6,563 nt of DNA, from contig DKBG01000282.1 in the NCBI GenBank assembly GCA_002451155.1, positions 1-6,563 on the forward strand, in the 5' to 3' direction. This stretch comes from Ignavibacteria bacterium UBA6906. GTDB taxonomy: Bacteria; Bacteroidota; Ignavibacteria; UBA10030; UBA6906. The notes under the pieces are model-generated. The model had not been told where the DNA came from. It did no database searches and saw nothing but the letters and a program-made list of their open reading frames with translations. Shown here in pieces: positions 1 to 5,745 of this stretch. The position numbers and the translations under genes were made by a program. The first letter of the stretch is position 1. Every line of letters begins with the position of its first letter.

Positions 1-582
1 GACTTCGCCTTTCTTGTCGGGCAGACTGGATCGGGGAAAAGCACACTCCTGCGATTGATGTATATGGATCTCCTGCCGAGCAAGGGAGTCGTGGTCGTGG
101 GGAAGTATCACTCATCACATATCCAGAAGAGTGAAATCCCCCTCCTGCGGCGATCGCTGGGCATTATCTTCCAGGACTTCCGGCTCCTTGAAGATCGGAG
201 CGTCTTCGACAACGTCGCGTTCACGCTGCACGTCACCGGCACGCCGTCCAACCAGATCAAAAAGACTGTCCTGCGTATCCTCGCCGATGTCGGCTTGAGC
301 CACCAGCGTAACAAGCTCGCGCACGAACTTTCGGGAGGCGAGCAGCAACGCGTCGTCATTGCCAGAGCACTCGTGAACAGTCCCTCATTCCTCCTCGCGG
401 ATGAGCCGACGGGAAATCTCGATCCCTCAACATCGCGGGAAATCCTGGGGCTCCTTCAGGACATCAATACCCGGGGAACCGCCGTGATCATGGCGACACA
501 CAACTACGACCTGGTAAGGAAGATGAATGAGAGGATCCTGCAGGTGAAAAACGGGAAGGTCTTCGAAGTGGAGATTAAATAA
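1..582 (+). CDS. ftsE: FtsE-type cell-division ABC transporter ATPase (5' end cut by the window)
   Basis: FtsE is the cytoplasmic ATPase that works with membrane protein FtsX to control peptidoglycan hydrolases at the division site. The open frame runs from base 1 to a TAA at 580-582, giving 193 visible residues. Visible motifs, numbered from the first visible residue, are: Walker A GQTGSGKST at 7-15, Q-loop with FQDFRLL starting at 57, ABC signature LSGGEQQ at 110-116, Walker B FLLADE at 130-135 followed by PTGNLD, and the H-loop histidine at 167 (ATHNYDL). The FQDFRLLxDRxVxDNVAF block is typical of FtsE rather than of LolD or MacB ATPases. Family members are about 220 residues with Walker A near residue 36, so roughly 30 N-terminal residues lie outside the window. 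The C-terminus looks complete. No ftsX follows; the next gene is on the opposite strand. A related transport ATPase cannot be fully excluded. Confidence 0.88.
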   Translation, partial: DFAFLVGQTGSGKSTLLRLMYMDLLPSKGVVVVGKYHSSHIQKSEIPLLRRSLGIIFQDFRLLEDRSVFDNVAFTLHVTGTPSNQIKKTVLRILADVGLSHQRNKLAHELSGGEQQRVVIARALVNSPSFLLADEPTGNLDPSTSREILGLLQDINTRGTAVIMATHNYDLVRKMNERILQVKNGKVFEVEIK

Positions 583-642
583 CCGCGGATGCCGGCACCG
601 GGAATGGCGCCCGGGAACGTACGAGAGAATCGGAAATCATCG

Positions 643-897
643 TCACGGGTGTTTCGGTTCCAGAACGGTCTCAACCCTTCGAATCTCAGGGACATCGCGC
701 ATCACCGCTCGCTCAACTCCAGCCCTCAACGTAAGGGCCGACATCGGACACCGGGCACACGTCCCCTCCCACCGGACTTCAAGCACGCCCCCCTCCCTGA
801 ACCGGACAAACCGGACGCTCCCACCGTCGAGCTGGAGGAATGGCCGGACCGACTCGAGCGATCTCTCGACACGTTCCTCCAAGGTCTCTTGATCCAC
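643..897 (-). CDS. Small stand-alone NifU C-terminal-domain (Nfu-type) iron-sulfur scaffold/carrier
   Basis: This 84-residue protein is essentially one NifU C-terminal domain. It shows the expected VRPFLQLDGGSV opening at about residues 17-28 and the GTCARCP core, with the cluster-binding CxxC as Cys47 and Cys50. An amphipathic tail of the kind that closes the domain (LRAGVERAVMRDVPEI) follows. Nfu proteins hold a [4Fe-4S] cluster, usually bridged between two subunits, and pass it to target enzymes in the cytoplasm. I chose the GTG start at 897-895 because GGAAGGA (904-910) precedes it by 6 bases and the family domain begins right after it. An ATG at 954 would add 19 arginine/serine-rich residues without family resemblance and would overlap mrp by 44 bases. 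The gene lies 13 bases after mrp, so co-transcription with that Fe-S carrier is likely. The domain call is firm; the target enzymes are unknown. Confidence 0.88.
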   Translation of the reverse strand: MDQETLEERVERSLESVRPFLQLDGGSVRFVRFREGGVLEVRWEGTCARCPMSALTLRAGVERAVMRDVPEIRRVETVLEPKHP

Positions 898-903
898 GAC
901 CGT

Positions 904-910
904 TCCTTCC
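904..910 (-). promoter_or_regulatory. Ribosome binding site of the NifU-like gene
   Basis: On the minus strand the sequence is GGAAGGA, then ACGGTC, then the GTG start. This is a strong Shine-Dalgarno match at 6-base spacing, directly after the mrp stop codon at 911-913. It decides the GTG start over the upstream ATG at 954. Confidence 0.7.
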
Positions 911-1996
911 CTACAACTGAATGTCGACCGTCTTCGACTCCTGCGGCTGCGCATTCTGGATGCTGATTTGGGCTGCTAAATTCCGCGCGATGGCCGCAAT
1001 GATTGTTCCCTGCTCCTTCGCACCGGCATCAACGACAACGGGGACGCCGCGGTCTCCAGCCTCACGGATGGTGGTGTACAGGGGGATCTCTCCCAGGAAC
1101 GGAACTCCGAGCTCTTCAGCGGCCCGCCGCCCGCCGCCGTTGTCAAAGATGTGTTCCCGATGGCCGCATGAGGAGCAGAGGAAGTAGCTCATGTTCTCCA
1201 CGACGCCAAGAATCGGAACATTTACCCGCTCGAACATTTTGAATCCCTTCCTCGCATCAGCAAGCGAGATATCCTGCGGGGTGGTCACGATCACCGCTCC
1301 CGTTAATGGTATTGTCTGCACGAGCGTAAGCTGAATATCCCCGGTCCCCGGAGGAAGATCGAAGACCAGATAATCCAGCGAGCCCCATTCCACATCGGAC
1401 ATGAACTGTCGCACTGCTCCGCTCGCCATGGGACCCCTCCAGATGACGGCCTGCATCGGATCAACCAGAAATCCGATTGACATAACTTTCACGCCCCATT
1501 TCTCTATCGGAATCAACCGCTGCTGCCTGACCTCAGGGCGTCCGGTAATTCCCATCATCAAGGGAATGCTTGGTCCGTATACGTCTGCGTCGATGAGACC
1601 GACCTGCGCCCCTTCAGCCGCAAGCGCAACGGCCAGATTGACGGCGACCGTGGATTTCCCCACGCCCCCCTTCCCCGATGCGACTGCGATCGTATTCTTC
1701 ACCGCGCCTAGGACTGCAGCCTTCTGCGAGTTCTCGTGCGCAGTTACTTTAGAGGTCATCGAGACATTCACCGATTTGACTCCATCCACCGCTTCCTTCA
1801 CCGCACGGATCGCAGCCGCTTTCATTTCATCCCGAACCGGGCACGCAGGAGTGGTGAGTTCGATGGTGAAACTGACGTCTCCCCCCTCGATTGCCAGGTT
1901 CTTGACAAAATCCAGCGAGACAATATCACGCTGAAGATCAGGGTCACGGACTGATCGGAGTGCTTCCAGAACATTTTCGGATCGCAGTGGTCTCAT
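911..1996 (-). CDS. mrp: Mrp/ApbC-family P-loop ATPase, iron-sulfur cluster carrier
   Basis: Mrp/ApbC proteins are cytoplasmic P-loop NTPases that bind [4Fe-4S] clusters and transfer them to apoproteins. This one has 361 residues, the usual length. Residues about 5-85 form the N-terminal MIP18/DUF59 domain (DPDLQRDIVSL at 18-28; TPACP with Cys52). The NTPase domain starts near 100 with the deviant Walker A SGKGGVGKST (107-116), then DADVYGPS (136-143), the switch region FDLPPGTGD (212-220) and VTTPQDISLAD. The cluster-binding CxxC is Cys274 and Cys277, within YFLCSSCG after VENMS. The ATG at 1996 is preceded by AGAAGGA (2001-2007) four bases upstream. The NifU-like gene follows after 13 bases, supporting a joint role in Fe-S maturation; kbl lies 64 bases upstream. 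Identity is very sure; client proteins cannot be read from the sequence. Confidence 0.96.
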   Translation of the reverse strand: MRPLRSENVLEALRSVRDPDLQRDIVSLDFVKNLAIEGGDVSFTIELTTPACPVRDEMKAAAIRAVKEAVDGVKSVNVSMTSKVTAHENSQKAAVLGAVKNTIAVASGKGGVGKSTVAVNLAVALAAEGAQVGLIDADVYGPSIPLMMGITGRPEVRQQRLIPIEKWGVKVMSIGFLVDPMQAVIWRGPMASGAVRQFMSDVEWGSLDYLVFDLPPGTGDIQLTLVQTIPLTGAVIVTTPQDISLADARKGFKMFERVNVPILGVVENMSYFLCSSCGHREHIFDNGGGRRAAEELGVPFLGEIPLYTTIREAGDRGVPVVVDAGAKEQGTIIAAIARNLAAQISIQNAQPQESKTVDIQL

Positions 1997-2060
1997 TACG
2001 TCCTTCTGTTAAGACAGTATACGGGGGAGTATTGCCGGCAGAGTCGCGCGCGCTTCTTCC

Positions 2061-3296
2061 TTATGTAACACCGCGGTGACCGAGTACGTTCATTGATCTC
2101 CCGACTTTTTCGAACGCCTCGAGCGCCCGGTCGATATGTTTCCGTTTCAGGGCAGCCGAGATCTGCGCCCGGAGCCTGGCTTCTCCTTTCGGGACAACAG
2201 GGTACCAGAGTCCCTTGATGTAGACGCCGGCCTTCAGCAGCGCCCCGCTCATGTCCTGAGCAACCGACGCTTCCCCGAGCATCACCGGAACGATGGGATG
2301 CTCACCCTCAAGGATGGTGTAACCCAGACGGACGATCTCCTCCCGGAAATACGCGGTGTTGTTCTTCAGAGTGCGCACGAGCGAACGGTCCTTCATGAGA
2401 AGGTCAATTGCCGCGCTTGCACCGTACACAATCGCGGGAGGGAGGGAATTCGAGAAGATATATGTCCGGGCCTTCTGGCGGAGATATGCAATAAGCTCCT
2501 TCCTGCCAGAAATATACCCGCCGGCAGCCCCTCCGATCGCCTTTCCCAGGGTCCCTGTCAGGACGTCGATCTTGCCGTGGACACCTTTTGCCTCCGGCGT
2601 TCCCCTGCCGCTCTTCCCGCAGACCCCCACCCCGTGAGAATCGTCAACGAAGAGAATCGCCCCGTACCTCCCTGCAACTTCCACCAGACGGTCCAACGGG
2701 GCGAGATCGCCTTCCATACTGAATACCCCGTCAGTGGCAATGATCCTGAGCCGGTATTCCTTCGCCCTGTCCTCCTCCAGCTGCCGGACGAGATCGTCCA
2801 CATCGGCGTGCCCGTAGATCTTCCGGTCTGTGGTTTCAGCCCGGCAGAGCCGCTGCCCGTCGATGATGCTGGCGTGATTAAGACGGTCGGAGTAGATCAC
2901 ATCGCGGTACGTCTCCATGCCAAGTTTTTCATTGGTCAGAGATGCAAAGAACGCCTCGTTGGCGGCCCAGCAGGAGGAGAACAGAATCGTATCCTCAGTG
3001 CCGAGAAATTTTGAGATCTTCTTTTCCAGGGAGAAGTGAATGTCTTGGGTCCCGCAAATAAACCGGACAGATGCCACACCGTATCCGTACTCCTTGATCC
3101 CTCGTATTGCAGCCTTCCTGACCTCCGGATGATTGGAAAGCCCGAGGTAGTTGTTGGAGGCGAGCATCACGACGTTCCTGCCCCTGACTTCGACGACGCC
3201 GTCCTGCGCGCTCTGGAGAGGAACCTCGTATTTGAAAGTCTTGTTTTGCTCCAGCTGGCGAAGTTCACCCCCGACGAGTTCAAGATAGTCTGCCAT
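2061..3296 (-). CDS. kbl: Glycine C-acetyltransferase (2-amino-3-ketobutyrate CoA ligase), PLP-dependent alpha-oxoamine synthase
   Basis: Kbl catalyses the PLP-dependent, reversible condensation of glycine and acetyl-CoA to 2-amino-3-oxobutyrate; in threonine breakdown it runs toward glycine. The 411-residue product is slightly longer than the roughly 400 of typical Kbl. Visible marks are: substrate-site block SVRFICGTQ (76-84), cofactor block SSCWAAN (107-113), NHASIIDG with the ring-stacking His141, VDDSHGVG (Asp219 and His221), TGTLGKAIGG with Lys252 as expected Schiff-base lysine, and FSNSLPPA (about 281-288). SVRFICGTQ and LFSSCWAAN favour Kbl over BioF, serine palmitoyltransferase or ALA synthase, but family members overlap in substrate. 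The ATG at 3296 is preferred over a TTG at 3302 because GGAG (3305-3308) is 8 bases from the ATG and too close to the TTG. No threonine dehydrogenase gene is adjacent. It follows rsmB after 39 bases and may share its transcript. Confidence 0.88.
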   Translation of the reverse strand: MADYLELVGGELRQLEQNKTFKYEVPLQSAQDGVVEVRGRNVVMLASNNYLGLSNHPEVRKAAIRGIKEYGYGVASVRFICGTQDIHFSLEKKISKFLGTEDTILFSSCWAANEAFFASLTNEKLGMETYRDVIYSDRLNHASIIDGQRLCRAETTDRKIYGHADVDDLVRQLEEDRAKEYRLRIIATDGVFSMEGDLAPLDRLVEVAGRYGAILFVDDSHGVGVCGKSGRGTPEAKGVHGKIDVLTGTLGKAIGGAAGGYISGRKELIAYLRQKARTYIFSNSLPPAIVYGASAAIDLLMKDRSLVRTLKNNTAYFREEIVRLGYTILEGEHPIVPVMLGEASVAQDMSGALLKAGVYIKGLWYPVVPKGEARLRAQISAALKRKHIDRALEAFEKVGRSMNVLGHRGVT

Positions 3297-3304
3297 AGTC
3301 AAAT

Positions 3305-3308
3305 CTCC
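3305..3308 (-). promoter_or_regulatory. Ribosome binding site of kbl
   Basis: Minus strand GGAG followed by ATTTGACT and ATG. The 8-base spacing supports the ATG at 3296. The in-frame TTG at 3302-3300 would sit only two bases from this site, which is too close. Confidence 0.5.
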
Positions 3309-3335
3309 GATGTCTGTCCTGGGTTCGGCCGCAGT

Positions 3336-4730
3336 TTACGGGGCGGAATCCGACTTCTTTCGCAGGCGGGCGGCAAACGAGCCGTCCATGCCGTGCCTGT
3401 GCGGGAACGTTTCGACGTACCCTTCTGCTGTGAGGAGGTCCTTGCTGACGAATCCGGCCCCGCTTTCAACAATGAACTCCGGATGGTCAACCAGAAATCT
3501 CCCGATCTGTTCCTGATTTTCTTCTGGTTCGGTTGTGCAGGTGCTGTACACGAGCACCCCGCCTGGCTTCACCAGCCGAGCGGCATTTGAAAGCATGCGA
3601 CGTTGTAGCTCGGCAAGCGGCTGGATATCGGTCGAGTCTCGCTTCCACTTGATGTCGGGCTTCTTGGACAGGACCCCCATTCCTGAACATGGGGCATCCA
3701 GTAACACCCTGTCCACAGGTTCATGCTCAAGCGTACTCGCATCCGCCGCCTGCAGAGCGACGCTTTTGAGCCCGAGCCGCTCGCACGCGGCACGGATCGG
3801 CGCGAGCTTCGCCTCATACCTGTCGAACGCCACAACGGATCCCTGGTCACCCATCAACTCGGCGATCGCGGTTGTCTTGCCGCCGGGCGCCGCACAGAGG
3901 TCGATCACACGCTCTCCAGCCTGGGAGCCGAGGAGCAAACAGGGAAGCGCAGCGCTCTCGTCCTGAATCGTAAAAAAACCGTCTCGAAAGAGGTCCATCT
4001 GCCCAATCCTGGAAAGTCCCCGCGCCCTGACATAGTTCCCGAGGTAGGTCGACCCCGTGTAACTCACCCCGAGCTCGTCGAGGCGACGGAGAAATTCGCC
4101 GACTTCGACTTTCAGCCGGTTAATTCTCAGAGAAAGGGCCGGGCGCTCATTGTTCGAACGGAGAAGTCTTTCCGTCTCTTCAAATCCGAATCGGTCCACC
4201 CATCGCTTCACGAGCCAGCGGGGATGGGAATTGAACACGGCAAGGTGCTGGACCCGGTCTTCAGCCGGATCCGGGTACCGGATTCCTTCGAGGTTTCTGA
4301 GGATATTGCGGAGGACAGCGTTGACCAGGCCCGCGGGCTTCTCTCCGCGGATCCGCTTTACGAATTCCACCGCCTCATTCACTGCCGCAGCATGAGGGAT
4401 ACGTTCGAGAAAGAGGATCTGGTACAGCGAAACCCGAAGGGCGTTTTTCACGTTTATCTCGGATTTCGCGAAATTCCCGTGCGAAAACCCGTTCAGGACC
4501 CAGTCCAGACGGCTCTGCCACCGGAGAACGCCGTGCGCCATCTCGTTTAATAGCCCCCGGTCGGCGTCGTTCAACTCCCCTGACCGGAGCTCGGCATCCA
4601 GCACCTTGTCAAGGTATGAGTCGGTTCGCTCCACCCTGTTGAGAACTTTGACAGCGGTTCCCCGGGCTCCGCTGTACAGGTTCGCCCTCTCCGGTGTCTG
4701 ATTCCCCGTCTGTTGGTCTGTTGGATTCAT
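3336..4730 (-). CDS. rsmB: 16S rRNA (cytosine-C5) methyltransferase RsmB
   Basis: RsmB uses S-adenosylmethionine to methylate C967 (E. coli numbering) of 16S rRNA. The 464-residue protein has the family's two-part build. Residues about 20-150 are a NusB-like helical RNA-binding domain (DRGLLNEMAHGVLRW at 57-71; AAVNEAVEFVK at 115-125; GLVNAVLRNILR at 134-145). The rest is the RsmB/NOL1 methyltransferase domain. Motif I is DLCAAPGGKT (277-286), motif IV is LDAPCSGMG with Cys348, and motif VI is YSTCT with Cys398, the expected nucleophile. The C-terminal TFPHRHGMDGSF (441-452) is characteristic. The N-terminal NusB domain separates it from RsmF and similar enzymes. The ATG at 4730 has no clear Shine-Dalgarno sequence, but no ATG, GTG or TTG exists in frame for at least 60 bases upstream, so I keep it. 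It follows the rpmE terminator and is likely first in a run with kbl, mrp and the NifU-like gene. Confidence 0.95.
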   Translation of the reverse strand: MNPTDQQTGNQTPERANLYSGARGTAVKVLNRVERTDSYLDKVLDAELRSGELNDADRGLLNEMAHGVLRWQSRLDWVLNGFSHGNFAKSEINVKNALRVSLYQILFLERIPHAAAVNEAVEFVKRIRGEKPAGLVNAVLRNILRNLEGIRYPDPAEDRVQHLAVFNSHPRWLVKRWVDRFGFEETERLLRSNNERPALSLRINRLKVEVGEFLRRLDELGVSYTGSTYLGNYVRARGLSRIGQMDLFRDGFFTIQDESAALPCLLLGSQAGERVIDLCAAPGGKTTAIAELMGDQGSVVAFDRYEAKLAPIRAACERLGLKSVALQAADASTLEHEPVDRVLLDAPCSGMGVLSKKPDIKWKRDSTDIQPLAELQRRMLSNAARLVKPGGVLVYSTCTTEPEENQEQIGRFLVDHPEFIVESGAGFVSKDLLTAEGYVETFPHRHGMDGSFAARLRKKSDSAP

Positions 4731-4779
4731 TGGTTGTCGATGGGGCTGCGCCTGCTGCCGGAGACGGATTCTCCACCCG

Positions 4780-4819
4780 AAAACGAAACGTTCCGCCAGT
4801 GCTCACACGGCGGAACGTT
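4780..4819 (-). terminator. Rho-independent terminator after rpmE
   Basis: A perfect 11-bp inverted repeat pairs 4787-4797 (AACGTTCCGCC) with 4809-4819 (GGCGGAACGTT) around an 11-base loop. A further 3-bp inner helix (4799-4801 with 4806-4808) is possible. On the minus strand the stem runs into TTTCGTTTT (4780-4788), while on the plus strand no T-rich tail follows, so it should act on minus-strand transcripts. It lies about 50 bases past the rpmE stop and 57 bases before rsmB. Confidence 0.8.
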
Positions 4820-4867
4820 GACGTCTCCCTCGGGAACTGCTCGTCTGGCGGCGGCCGGACCTGCCGG

Positions 4868-5092
4868 TCATTGAGCGGGCGTTTCGGCGGCCGCCTTCTT
4901 GCCGTACTTCTTGTTGTACCGCTCGACGCGGCCCGCCGAGTCGACGAGCTTTTGACGGCCGGTGAAGAATGGATGGCACGCCGAGCAAATTTCGATTTTT
5001 AGGTTCCCTACGGTTGAGCGGGTTTCAAACGTGTTCCCGCAGACACAGGTGACCAGGGCCTTCTTGTATTCAGGATGAATTCCTGGTTTCAT
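4868..5092 (-). CDS. rpmE: 50S ribosomal protein bL31, zinc-binding (C+) form
   Basis: bL31 sits at the central protuberance of the large subunit and contributes to the bridge with the small subunit. The 74-residue product starts MKPGIHPEY and carries four cysteines in the C+ pattern: Cys16, Cys18, Cys36 and Cys39 (TCVCGNTF and CSACHPFFTG). The conserved FFTGRQKLVDSAGRVERYNKKYG follows in two overlapping blocks from residue 42. This is the zinc-containing type, which in many bacteria is swapped for a cysteine-free paralogue under zinc limitation; no such paralogue is in the window. The ATG at 5092 has a GAGG at 5103-5106, ten bases upstream. It has its own promoter (5140-5168) and terminator (4780-4819), so it looks like a single-gene unit, as for many rpmE genes. 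Confidence 0.97.
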   Translation of the reverse strand: MKPGIHPEYKKALVTCVCGNTFETRSTVGNLKIEICSACHPFFTGRQKLVDSAGRVERYNKKYGKKAAAETPAQ

Positions 5093-5139
5093 GCTGTTTG
5101 TGCCTCAGACATGTACGTTGATGGTCAATTCAGTACCCA

Positions 5140-5168
5140 AATATACCGATTCCAGGAGAAAGATTCAA
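5140..5168 (-). promoter_or_regulatory. Promoter of rpmE, housekeeping-sigma type
   Basis: On the minus strand TTGAAT (5163-5168) is followed by exactly 17 bases and TATATT (5140-5145), close to the canonical -35 and -10 hexamers. Transcription would begin near 5133, giving a leader of about 40 bases before the ATG at 5092. The same -10 region also reads TATATTTG, which fits the TAnnTTTG element described for Bacteroidota promoters. It lies in the 110-base gap after the archaemetzincin gene. Confidence 0.7.
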
Positions 5169-5202
5169 CCCACAGGAAACCAGACGGGCGGGGGTCAAAG
5201 GG

Positions 5203-5745
5203 TCAGGCAGCCTGGTCTATGCGCAAACGGCAACTGCGGCAGAACAGGCTCCCTTTCAGGTCAATATCCTCCACGTAGGTAGAGGCATACATCACACAAT
5301 TCTGATTCTGACAATGGATGAGGCCGTACGAATGGCCAAGCTCGTGGAATGCCTCCTTTTCCAGCCGGAGGAACAACAGCGCCCGGTCTGCAGGCAATCC
5401 GTACCTCTCGTTCATCAGTCGATGGTACGAGACAACGGCGACGTCCCCACCGAGTTGCGCCTCGCCGAAAACGTAGGTCAAGATGGGAATAAAGAGATCG
5501 TCAGAGGCGACACCCAGGAGTTTCGACCTCTCCTGGCCGTTGACACGCGGACTGAGGCGATCAAGCGCAGAAATGATTTCAGAGGAATTGTACTGGACCC
5601 TTTGCGTATCGAAGAACTGCTCGATATCCAGATGGACCTGGCGAATCCTGGCCGGCACCCGGAAGGCCCGACGTATGCTCGTGCAGAGGTCCTCGACCAT
5701 CTCCCGGTCCGCGCTCCCCAGGGGAGCTACATCGATCCGGGTCAA
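5203..5745 (-). CDS. amzA: Archaemetzincin-type zinc metalloprotease (peptidase family M54)
   Basis: Archaemetzincins are small zinc proteases; human members act as aminopeptidases, while the bacterial and archaeal role is unsettled. From the TTG at 5745 the product has 180 residues, the usual length. The zinc-binding HELGHSYGLIH lies at 134-144 (His134, Glu135, His138, His144), followed by Cys145, Cys150, VM with the Met-turn Met152, and the pair Cys169/Cys172 in FCRSC. Those four cysteines are the family's second, structural zinc site. FGEAQLGG (about 93-100) and QYNSS are also family-like. The TTG start is chosen because MTRIDVAPLG matches the expected N-terminal strand, whereas extension to an ATG at 5835 adds 30 unrelated residues inside the activator gene. 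The TTG overlaps the activator's TGA (shared bases TTGA). A GAGAGGG abuts the start and GAAG lies 8 bases upstream, so translational coupling is likely. No signal peptide is seen; it is probably cytoplasmic. Confidence 0.9.
   Translation of the reverse strand: MTRIDVAPLGSADREMVEDLCTSIRRAFRVPARIRQVHLDIEQFFDTQRVQYNSSEIISALDRLSPRVNGQERSKLLGVASDDLFIPILTYVFGEAQLGGDVAVVSYHRLMNERYGLPADRALLFLRLEKEAFHELGHSYGLIHCQNQNCVMYASTYVEDIDLKGSLFCRSCRLRIDQAA

Noticed and set aside
598..614. Small inverted repeat CCGGG/CCCGG between the convergent ftsE and NifU-like genes, a possible bidirectional terminator.
   Set aside because: The stem is only 5 bp with a 7-base loop, and no T-rich tail follows on either strand; in GC-rich DNA this is expected by chance.
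589..966. Plus-strand open frame of 125 codons after ftsE, considered as a downstream gene in its place.
   Set aside because: It covers the NifU-like gene on the other strand, has a proline/arginine-rich composition without domain features, and does not resemble FtsX (no membrane segments).
2016..2021. TATACT on the minus strand upstream of mrp, a possible -10 element.
   Set aside because: No acceptable -35 hexamer is found 16-18 bases upstream, and the 64-base gap fits an internal operon spacer. A weak mrp promoter remains possible.
2136..3014. Long plus-strand open frame of 292 codons lying opposite kbl.
   Set aside because: It is antisense to a gene with clear family motifs, its translation shows no recognisable domain, and high GC favours such shadow frames. 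The same holds for plus-strand frames 1401-1934, 3723-4550 and 5314-5781.
4973..4986. TGGCACGCCGAGCA, resembling a sigma-54 promoter (-24/-12), near the sigma-54 activator gene.
   Set aside because: The spacing between GG and GC is 8 rather than 10 bases, and it lies inside rpmE on the plus strand, facing away from any gene it could serve.
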